This document shows, in pieces, positions 15,878-21,411 of a stretch of 21,411 nt of DNA (position 1 is its first letter; every line of letters begins with the position of its first letter). The notes beneath the pieces were generated by a model. The model saw only the letters and a list, made by a program, of their open reading frames with translations, did no database searches and was not told the origin of the DNA. The translations under genes were made by a program, and so were the position numbers. The stretch is from CAZXWK01 sp964644675 (lineage in GTDB: Bacteria; Actinomycetota; Coriobacteriia; Anaerosomatales; JAAXUF01): positions 1 through 21,411 of the forward strand of contig CAZXWK010000035.1 in assembly GCA_964644675.1 (NCBI GenBank), given 5' to 3'.

Positions 15878-16459
15878 ATGCGCAGACTCGTCGTAGTACT
15901 CATCGTCGCAGCATTCGCCGTCTCGCTTGCCGGATGTGGGGGCGGTGGCGCGGCTACGACCACCACGCCCCCTGCACCCGCGCCTGCCGCCGCGGCCCCG
16001 CCACCCGGACTGCCCCTGACGATCACCAACCGCTCCGCGAACGAGACCATCACCTTCGCGCCGTTCCCGATCACGTCGACGACCCCGACCGCGGTCAAGG
16101 ACGTCATCGCGGCCAAGCAGCCGTCGATGATCTTCTTCTACGACAGCCAGGACAACGTGAGCCAGCAGGCGCAGGACGTCATCGACGACGTGCGTGAGGA
16201 GAACCGCGGGCTCGTGGATCTCATCTCCTACGACATCGGAAAGTGGGTGACGGTGAGCAAGGCGGGGACCATGACGATCGACCCGGCCTTCGCCACCGAC
16301 GCCGAGGCGCGGCGCTCGATCACGCTCGCTCGGTCGCTGGGGGCCTCGACGATCCCGTTCGTCGTGCTGACCGACTCGCAGGGCTACATCATCTGGAAGC
16401 GCCACGGAGCGCTGGACAGGGCGATGCTCGAGCGCGAGGTGCAGCGCGCGGCCAAGTAG
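15878..16459 (+). CDS. Thioredoxin-fold-like lipoprotein lacking CXXC
   Basis: The product has 193 residues. The ATG at 15878 has GGAGGA (15867-15872) five bases upstream; an open frame continues to 15692 but would place the lipoprotein signal inside the protein, so it is rejected. Residues 1-20 are a signal with lipobox LAGC (Cys20), then a Gly/Thr/Pro/Ala linker (21-45). Residues about 72-193 look like a thioredoxin fold: a strand MIFFYDS (84-90), a helix, ALDRAMLE near the end, and STIPFVVL (157-164) with Pro160 at the cis-Pro position. The place of the CXXC pair is taken by SQDNVSQ (90-96), so no redox disulfide is possible. It would act outside the membrane, perhaps binding rather than reducing a partner. 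It ends 14 bases before rarA. Confidence 0.7.
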   Translation: MRRLVVVLIVAAFAVSLAGCGGGGAATTTTPPAPAPAAAAPPPGLPLTITNRSANETITFAPFPITSTTPTAVKDVIAAKQPSMIFFYDSQDNVSQQAQDVIDDVREENRGLVDLISYDIGKWVTVSKAGTMTIDPAFATDAEARRSITLARSLGASTIPFVVLTDSQGYIIWKRHGALDRAMLEREVQRAAK

Positions 16460-16473
16460 CCGGCGCGGCGCAC

Positions 16474-17841
16474 ATGGACTCCCTCTTCGACGACAGCGCG
16501 AAGCGGGCGAGGGCTGAAGCGGCCCCGCTCGCAGCTCGCATGCGTCCGCGCACGCTCGACGAGTTCGTCGGTCAGGAGCGGGCGGTAGGTCCCGGCACGT
16601 GGCTGCGCCGGGCCATCGACGCCGACGCCCTCTCCTCGGTGATCCTGTACGGTCCCGCGGGCACCGGGAAGACGTCGCTGGCCCGGATCATCGCGGCCGC
16701 CACCAACGGTCAGTTCGAGGAGGTCTCGGCGGTCAGCGGTGGCGTCGCCGAGCTCCGGCGCGTGATCGAGGCCGCCAACGACCGTCTCGGCTTCTCGGGG
16801 ACCAAGACGATTCTGTTCATCGACGAGATCCACCGCTTCTCGAAGTCGCAGCAGGACGCATTGCTGCACGCCGTTGAAGACCGGATCGTGGTGCTGGTTG
16901 GCGCGACCACCGAGAACCCGTTCTTCGAGGTGAACGCGCCGCTCATCAGTCGCTCGCGCGTCGTGGAGCTGTACCCGCTGGCGGACGAGGACGTGCGCGA
17001 GATCGTCCGGCGCGCGCTCACCGATGCGCGCGGCTTCGGTGGCTCGCTGAGTCTCGAGCCCGACGCCGAGGACGCGATCGTGCTCACGGCCGGTGGCGAT
17101 GCGCGCGTAGCGCTCACGACTCTCGAGATGGCAGCGAGCGGGCGTGTCGGTACCGCCGAGAACCCTGCGACCGTCACGGCCGCCGACGTCGCCGAGGCGT
17201 CGCCCACGCGTATCCTGCCCTACGACAAGACCGGCGACGTGCACTACGACGTCATCTCGGCGTTCATCAAGTCGATGCGCGGGAGCGACCCCGACGCCGC
17301 CGTCTACTGGCTCGCCCGCATGATCCACGGCGGTGAGGACCCCAAGTTCATCGCGCGGCGCATGCTCATCTTCGCCTCCGAGGACGTCGGCAACGCCGAC
17401 CCGCAGGCGCTCCTGGTCGCTCACGCGGCGTTCAAGGCCGCCGAGTCCATCGGCTGGCCGGAGGCGCGGATCAACCTCGCGCAGGCGGCGGTCTACCTGG
17501 CGCTCGCGCCCAAGAGCAACGCCTCCTACGTCGCGGTCGACGCGGCTCTCGCTGAGGTTCGCACGGGCCCCGCGCGGGCGGTCCCCAACCACCTGCGCGA
17601 CCGTCACCGGCCGGGCGCCGACGAGTACGGGCCCTACCGCTACCCCCACGACTTCGAGGGCGGCGTCGTCGAGCAGCAGTACCTGCCCGACGGTTTGGCG
17701 CGCGGCGCGTTCTTCTCGGCGTCGGAGCGGGGATGGGAGGCCGACCGTGCGCGGATGCTCGAGGCCGTTCGCGACCGGCTCGCCGCGGAATCCGGGGCGC
17801 CCGGCGACACCGCGGATCCCGGGCCTGACTCCGACTCCTAG
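16474..17841 (+). CDS. rarA: Replication-associated recombination protein A (RarA/MgsA) AAA+ ATPase
   Basis: The product has 455 residues, close to the family norm. The ATG at 16474 gives the usual opening (MDSLFDDSAKRARAEAAPLA then RMRPRTLDEFVGQE); the ribosome site is weak. Walker A GPAGTGKT (60-67), Walker B LFIDEIHRF (114-122), sensor 1 GATTENPF (143-150) and arginine-finger region ISRSR (158-162) are all present. The C-terminal part shows the RarA signatures ALLHAVE, DVHYDVISAFIKSMRGSDPDAAVYWLARM and RRMLIFASEDVGNADP. RarA acts in the cytoplasm at stalled replication forks with SSB. A short acidic Ser/Asp tail (about 440-455) is not conserved in the family. In Bacillus the gene also lies near aspS. 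Confidence 0.97.
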   Translation: MDSLFDDSAKRARAEAAPLAARMRPRTLDEFVGQERAVGPGTWLRRAIDADALSSVILYGPAGTGKTSLARIIAAATNGQFEEVSAVSGGVAELRRVIEAANDRLGFSGTKTILFIDEIHRFSKSQQDALLHAVEDRIVVLVGATTENPFFEVNAPLISRSRVVELYPLADEDVREIVRRALTDARGFGGSLSLEPDAEDAIVLTAGGDARVALTTLEMAASGRVGTAENPATVTAADVAEASPTRILPYDKTGDVHYDVISAFIKSMRGSDPDAAVYWLARMIHGGEDPKFIARRMLIFASEDVGNADPQALLVAHAAFKAAESIGWPEARINLAQAAVYLALAPKSNASYVAVDAALAEVRTGPARAVPNHLRDRHRPGADEYGPYRYPHDFEGGVVEQQYLPDGLARGAFFSASERGWEADRARMLEAVRDRLAAESGAPGDTADPGPDSDS

Positions 17842-17878
17842 CCGCCGCGCCGCGCGCTGCCGGCCCGGTCCGCTCTGC

Positions 17879-17884
17879 TACACT
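17879..17884 (+). promoter_or_regulatory. Extended -10 element TGCTACACT before the sigma-factor gene cluster
   Basis: TACACT (17879-17884) is preceded by TG one base upstream, an extended -10 pattern. It lies in the 78-base gap after rarA, and transcription would begin near 17891, 29 bases before the GTG at 17920. No strong -35 is seen (CTGCCG at 17857-17862 is the nearest candidate). It probably drives the next three overlapping genes. Confidence 0.5.
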
Positions 17885-17919
17885 TGATCGAGTCTCTCGC
17901 CGAGGTCACGGAGGTATCC

Positions 17920-18420
17920 GTGAACGTCACGGATGCGCTGCTCATCGCCCTGCTCGTCGTCGCCACCGCATTGTGCGGGGTGGGCATCTGGGCGCTCGTC
18001 GAGCTGGTCAAGACGGCCCGCTCGGTACGCGTGCTCTCCGACGACCTGGACCTTCGGGTGATCCCGCTGCTCGACAAGGCGGACGTCACCGTCGACGCGA
18101 TGAACGCCGAGCTGCTGCGCATCGACAGCATCGTGACCCAGGTCGAGGAGGTCACCGAGCGGTTCGAGAGCACCTCTCGTACGATCTCGGAGGTCGCCAA
18201 CGCGCCGGCCGAGATCGCGAACGACCTCGCGGACCGCGTGCGGCGGGCGTGGAAGACGCGCAAGCGGGCCGCGGCGAGCGAGGGTGAGACCGCGGACGAC
18301 GCGTCCGAGCACGACGAGGACGAGACCGCGGCCGACGTCACGGACGACGCGCCGCATGTAGCTACCGGCAGCGAGCCCCCGGCGGGCTCGCAAGAGGGAT
18401 GGGAACCGAGCGACTCATGA
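17920..18420 (+). CDS. DUF948-like membrane protein with acidic tail
   Basis: The product has 166 residues. The GTG at 17920 has a strong ribosome site GGAGG (17910-17914), better than an in-frame TTG at 17884, which would fall inside the promoter. One N-terminal membrane segment (about 5-27) is followed by an amphipathic, coiled-coil-like region (about 30-110; DLRVIPLLDKADVTVDAMNA, then IDSIVTQVEEVTERFESTSR). This is the pattern of DUF948 (B. subtilis YtxG type) general-stress proteins. The tail (about 125-166) is rich in Asp/Glu and disordered. It overlaps the RsbW-like gene (ATGA). The partner genes suggest a link to stress control; the function is unknown. Confidence 0.7.
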   Translation: MNVTDALLIALLVVATALCGVGIWALVELVKTARSVRVLSDDLDLRVIPLLDKADVTVDAMNAELLRIDSIVTQVEEVTERFESTSRTISEVANAPAEIANDLADRVRRAWKTRKRAAASEGETADDASEHDEDETAADVTDDAPHVATGSEPPAGSQEGWEPSDS

Positions 18421-18812
18421 CAGGTGACCGGATCACGCTGACCGTGCCCGCGCGCAGCGACTACGCCAAGACCGTGCGCCTCACCGCCGCGGCGCTCGCG
18501 AGCCGCATGGGCATGACGTACGAGGAGGTCGACGAGGTGCGCATGGCCGCCGAGGAGGCCTTCGTCTACGCCTCGGACACGCTCCTCGACGACGGCGAGG
18601 TGGAGTTCGTCTTCACCGTCACCGACGACGCGTTGGGTATCGACGTCGCGCTCGGCGACGAGGAGCCCGCCTCGGACGAGGACGCCGAGCGCAACACCGC
18701 GTACGCGACGTTCATCCTCGAGTCGGTGTGCGACACTCTCGAGTTCGTGAGCGACGACACCGGCGCGCACCTGCGCCTGGTCAAGCGTGCGGGGAGTGTC
18801 GATGCCGACTAG
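18417..18812 (+). CDS. rsbW: RsbW-like anti-sigma factor, degenerate GHKL ATPase fold
   Basis: The product has 131 residues. I chose the ATG at 18417, which overlaps the preceding stop (ATGA); an in-frame ATG at 18399 touches its own purine-rich site. The order is that of RsbW/SpoIIAB: ITLTVPARSDYAKTVRLTAAALA, then YEEVDEVRMAAEEAFVYA in place of the N-box, a strand pair EVEFVFTV, and a closing AYATFILESVCDTLEF then HLRLVKRA. The N-box Asn, the DxGxG motif and the GLG-type Gly loop are all replaced (EEAFV, DDALG, NTAYATF), so ATP binding or kinase activity is doubtful. It directly precedes and overlaps the sigma factor gene, its likely target. No RsbV-type antagonist is in the window. Confidence 0.75.
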   Translation: MTGDRITLTVPARSDYAKTVRLTAAALASRMGMTYEEVDEVRMAAEEAFVYASDTLLDDGEVEFVFTVTDDALGIDVALGDEEPASDEDAERNTAYATFILESVCDTLEFVSDDTGAHLRLVKRAGSVDAD

Positions 18813-19587
18813 GGACCGTCCGCACAAGCAGACTCGCAAGCTCTCGTGGGACAAGGCGTACACGAAGGAGCTCTTCCGACGCTATCGTCTCAACGACGAC
18901 GAGGCCGCCCGCGACGAGCTCATCACCATGTACCTCAACCTCGTGAAGTACCTGGCGAGCCGCTTCCGCAACCGTGGCGAACCCGTCGACGACCTGGTGC
19001 AGGTCGGCACGATCGGCCTGATCAAGGCGATCGACCGCTTCGACATCGAGCGCCAGGTCGAGTTCACCACATACGCGACACCGACCATCGTCGGCGAGCT
19101 CAAGCGCTACTTCCGTGACAAGGGGTGGGCCATCAAGGTCCCGCGCCGCCTCCAGGAACTCTCGTTCCGCGTGAACCAGGCGGTCGACGCCCTGACGCAG
19201 CGGCTGCAGCGCTCTCCCACGATCGCCGAGATCGCCGAGTACCTCGGCGTCACCTCAGAAGAGGTCCTCGAGGCGATGGAGACGAGCGAGGCGTACAACT
19301 TCGTCTCCCTCGAGACGGACCGGGGTGGCGACGGCGCCGACTCGTTCTCGATCCTCGAGTACATCGGCAAGGACGATGCTCTGCTCGCCGTCGTGGACGA
19401 CCGGACTACGCTCTCGGAGGCGTTCAAGAAGCTCACGCCGCAGGAGCAGCGCGTGCTCTACCTGCGCTTCTTCGAGGGGCTCACGCAGACTGAGATCGCC
19501 CGCCAGCTCAACATCTCGCAGATGCAGGTCTCGCGGCTGCTGCGCCGCACGCTGAAGGTCCTGCGCGAGACGATCGTGAGGGAGTAG
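18802..19587 (+). CDS. RNA polymerase sigma factor, SigB/SigF/SigG family
   Basis: The product has 261 residues. The ATG at 18802 has GGGGAG (18791-18796) five bases upstream and overlaps the RsbW-like gene by 11 bases. Region 2 spans about 38-113 (LVKYLASRFRNRGEPVDDLVQVGTIGLIKAIDRFD, with FTTYATPTIVGELKRYFRDK), region 3 about 116-190 (VPRRLQELSFRVNQAVDAL) and region 4 about 208-255 with the helix-turn-helix LTQTEIARQLNISQMQVSRL. This is the layout of sporulation/general-stress group 3 sigma factors. Being co-translated with an RsbW-like protein implies control by protein binding. The regulon cannot be read here. Confidence 0.95.
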   Translation: MPTRDRPHKQTRKLSWDKAYTKELFRRYRLNDDEAARDELITMYLNLVKYLASRFRNRGEPVDDLVQVGTIGLIKAIDRFDIERQVEFTTYATPTIVGELKRYFRDKGWAIKVPRRLQELSFRVNQAVDALTQRLQRSPTIAEIAEYLGVTSEEVLEAMETSEAYNFVSLETDRGGDGADSFSILEYIGKDDALLAVVDDRTTLSEAFKKLTPQEQRVLYLRFFEGLTQTEIARQLNISQMQVSRLLRRTLKVLRETIVRE

Positions 19588-19593
19588 GGAGCA

Positions 19594-20769
19594 GTGACGA
19601 CGCCGGAGGCACGCTACGCCCGACTGCGGACGACCGCGGTCGGCATCTGGGCGGTCATCGGCGGTCTCCTGCTCGCGGCCGTCGCCTTCTGGGCGCTGGG
19701 GAAGATCTCCTCGGCGCTCGTGCCGTTCGTGATGGCGTTCATCATGGTGTTCCTGCTCAACTGGCCGGTGCGCGTCCTCGCCGAGAAGGGCGTGCCGCGC
19801 GGGATCGCCACGCTCCTGTGCTTCCTGCTCGGAGCGCTCGTGCTCGGTGCCGTCCTCACGCTGCTGGTGCCGCCGGTGACCCGCCAGGTCGTCTCGCTCG
19901 CGCGCTCGGCTCCCGAGGCGGTAGCTCGGATCGAGGGCGTGATCGCCGGCCTGCAGACCCGCTTCGACCAGCTCATCCTTCCGGATTGGGGGACGACGCT
20001 GCTCTCGAACGTCTCCGGGCAGCTGTCGAACTCGGCGGTCGGTGCCGGCAACGTCGCCGCGGGGGCGCTCGTCACCGCAGGCGGTGGCGTGCTGACGGCG
20101 TTCTTCGACGTGGTACTCGCGCTCGTCGTGGCGTACTGGGCGCTGCGGGACCTGCCCAAGCTGCGCGAGGAGATCATCGTGCTGGCGGGCCCCAAGTACC
20201 AGGACGACGCGGAGCTGCTCATCAGCACGGTCACCCGCGTCGCGGGCGGCTACCTCAAGGGCCAGACGATCGCGTCGCTGTGCACCGGGACGCTCGCGTG
20301 GATCGGGCTGTCGCTCATCAACGTGCCCTACGCGCTCGTGATCGGACTGCTCACGGCGGTCTTCAACTACGTGCCGTACGTGGGCCCGTTCGCGGCCGGC
20401 CTGATCGCCGCCGTGGTCGGGCTGTTCGTGGGGCCGTGGACGGCGCTGTTCGCCATCGCGGTCATCATCGCCGCGCAGAACCTGACCGACACCCTCGTGA
20501 CGCCGCGCGTCATGTCCGAGCAGGTCGACCTGCATCCGATCCTCGTGATATTCTCGCTGCTTGTCGGCGGGTCGCTCTTCGGCATCGCGGGCATGCTGTT
20601 CGCGATCCCGGTCGCCGCGACCGGCAAGGGTCTGTTCGTCTACTACTACGAGCGCAAGACCAAGCGCCAGCTGTCCACTGAGGACGGCGCGTTGTTCCGT
20701 GGAGCCGGTGGCGATTCCGATAACGCGCCCGACGCCGACCACGAGGCGCCCGACGGCATGTGCGTCTGA
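19594..20769 (+). CDS. AI-2E family transporter-like permease (PerM/YrrI type)
   Basis: The product has 391 residues, from a GTG six bases after the sigma factor stop, with GGGAG (19587-19591) close before it. There are about eight hydrophobic segments: 16-36, 42-58, 70-95, 153-183, 230-252, 254-282, 285-300 and 315-345. The conserved family stretch FNYVPYVGPFAAGLIAAVVG (257-276) is present, as are ALRDLPKLREEI (183-194) and NLTDTLVTPRVM (296-307). Members of this family (PF01594) are called AI-2 exporters, but some are Na+/H+ antiporters or of unknown substrate. The tail (about 360-391) is acidic and disordered. It stands directly before alaS, as yrrI does in B. subtilis. Confidence 0.9.
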   Translation: MTTPEARYARLRTTAVGIWAVIGGLLLAAVAFWALGKISSALVPFVMAFIMVFLLNWPVRVLAEKGVPRGIATLLCFLLGALVLGAVLTLLVPPVTRQVVSLARSAPEAVARIEGVIAGLQTRFDQLILPDWGTTLLSNVSGQLSNSAVGAGNVAAGALVTAGGGVLTAFFDVVLALVVAYWALRDLPKLREEIIVLAGPKYQDDAELLISTVTRVAGGYLKGQTIASLCTGTLAWIGLSLINVPYALVIGLLTAVFNYVPYVGPFAAGLIAAVVGLFVGPWTALFAIAVIIAAQNLTDTLVTPRVMSEQVDLHPILVIFSLLVGGSLFGIAGMLFAIPVAATGKGLFVYYYERKTKRQLSTEDGALFRGAGGDSDNAPDADHEAPDGMCV

Positions 20770-20795
20770 CCACGACCCCACAAGGAGCCAAGAGC

Positions 20796-21411
20796 GTGAA
20801 CTCCGCCGACATCCGAGAGAGTTTCCTGTCGTTCTTCGAGAGCAAGGGGTGCCGGCGCCAGCCGTCCTCCTCACTCATCCCTGACGACCCGTCGCTGCTG
20901 CTCACGACCGCGGGCATGGTGCAGTTCAAGCCGGTGTTCCTGGGCGTGAAGAGTCTCGGGTTCACGCGCGCGACCACCGTGCAGAAGTGCGTGCGCACCA
21001 CCGACATCGACATCATCGGCACCACGGGGAGGCATCACAGCTTCTTCGAGATGCTCGGCAACTTCAGCTTCGGCGACTACTTCAAGTCCGAGGCGGCCGC
21101 GTGGGCGTGGGAGTACTCGACCGAGGTGCTCAAGCTCGACCCCGAGCGCATCTGGATCACCATCTTCGAGGACGACGACGAGGCCGAGGTCATCTGGCGC
21201 GACGAGGTCGGCATCCCGCAAGAGCGCATCGTGCGCATGGGCGCCAAGGACAACTTCTGGTCCGCCGGCCCCACCGGTCCGTGCGGCCCGTGCTCCGAGC
21301 TCTACTACGACCAGGGCCCCGAGCTCGGTTGCGACAGTCCCGACTGCGCAGTGGGGTGCGACTGCGACCGCTACCTCGAGTACTGGAACCTCGTGTTCAT
21401 GCAGTACGACC
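20796..21411 (+). CDS. alaS: Alanine--tRNA ligase, N-terminal part (3' end outside window)
   Basis: The GTG at 20796 has AAGGAG (20782-20787) eight bases upstream and opens NSADIRESFLSFFESKGCRR. The 205 residues in view are the start of the class II aminoacylation core: LLTTAGMVQFKPVFLG (about 39-54), VQKCVRTTDIDIIG then HHSFFEMLGNFSFGDYFK (motif 2 region, about 65-100), GPTGPCGPCSELYYD (about 156-170) and YLEYWNLVFMQYD at the edge. An insertion with Cys residues (GCDSPDCAVGCDCD, about 177-190) is usual in bacterial AlaRS. The editing domain and C-Ala lie beyond the window. It makes Ala-tRNA-Ala in the cytoplasm. Confidence 0.97.
   Translation, partial: MNSADIRESFLSFFESKGCRRQPSSSLIPDDPSLLLTTAGMVQFKPVFLGVKSLGFTRATTVQKCVRTTDIDIIGTTGRHHSFFEMLGNFSFGDYFKSEAAAWAWEYSTEVLKLDPERIWITIFEDDDEAEVIWRDEVGIPQERIVRMGAKDNFWSAGPTGPCGPCSELYYDQGPELGCDSPDCAVGCDCDRYLEYWNLVFMQYD

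Noticed and set aside
16243..16473. N-terminal extension of RarA into the preceding gene
   Set aside because: It reads the lipoprotein gene out of frame; the normal RarA N-terminus begins at 16474.
17884..17919. Earlier TTG start for the DUF948-like gene
   Set aside because: The TTG overlaps the -10 element and lacks a ribosome site, while the GTG at 17920 has GGAGG five bases upstream.
1..21411. Mobile elements, tRNA/rRNA genes, integrase or phage genes
   Set aside because: I saw no transposase, integrase, terminal inverted repeats, tRNA cloverleaf or rRNA sequence; all genes are collinear with uniform composition.

Overview
The window is a strongly GC-biased bacterial chromosome segment. 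Every supported gene lies on the + strand, and third codon positions are so GC-rich that long spurious frames appear on both strands. The gene set suggests a deep-branching, probably anaerobic actinomycete (Actinomycetota; an OPB41/Anaerosomatales-like member of the Coriobacteriia is my best guess). The reasons are a giant multiheme c-type cytochrome, System II cytochrome c maturation, a SigB/SigF-type sigma factor with an RsbW-like partner, several GTG starts and GC-rich Pro/Ala/Ser linkers. The taxonomic call is inference only.

Layout. (1) Positions 3-7421 hold the 3' part (at least 2472 codons) of a giant multiheme cytochrome. I count 34 CXXCH sites plus 10 spaced CX4CH, CX5CH or CX6CH, arranged as a long N-terminal heme array built of repeated modules, then a Kelch-like propeller, 2 hemes, a second copy of the propeller, and 7 more hemes. 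A strong GC-rich hairpin (7466-7499) separates it from the next unit. (2) Positions 7546-12360 look like one tightly coupled operon: a lipoprotein with an NTF2-like tail, resB, resC (System II heme ligation), a B12-binding-type radical SAM protein and a small RDD-like membrane protein. Three of the four junctions overlap. (3) Positions 12442-15563 are hisS and aspS, each behind its own -10-like element. (4) Positions 15564-15877 form a 314-base gene-free gap with a promoter and a candidate structured RNA of about 170 nt. It is followed by a thioredoxin-fold lipoprotein that lacks CXXC, then rarA. (5) Positions 17920-19587 encode a DUF948-like membrane protein, a degenerate RsbW-like protein and a SigB/SigF-type sigma factor, all overlapping. 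(6) An AI-2E-family permease and the 5' part of alaS end the window.

How it fits together. The left half is a respiratory, probably extracellular electron-transfer locus, with the heme-attachment machinery (ResB/ResC) next to a cytochrome that needs an exceptional number of hemes, many with unusual spacing. The right half is a housekeeping block whose order (hisS, aspS, gap with RNA, rarA ... AI-2E permease, alaS) recalls the Bacillus subtilis order hisS-aspS-yrvM-6S RNA-rarA ... yrrI-alaS, with a sigma/anti-sigma cassette inserted.

The best candidates for something undescribed are the heme/propeller architecture of the cytochrome with its fixed non-canonical heme positions, and the structured RNA at 15684-15853.
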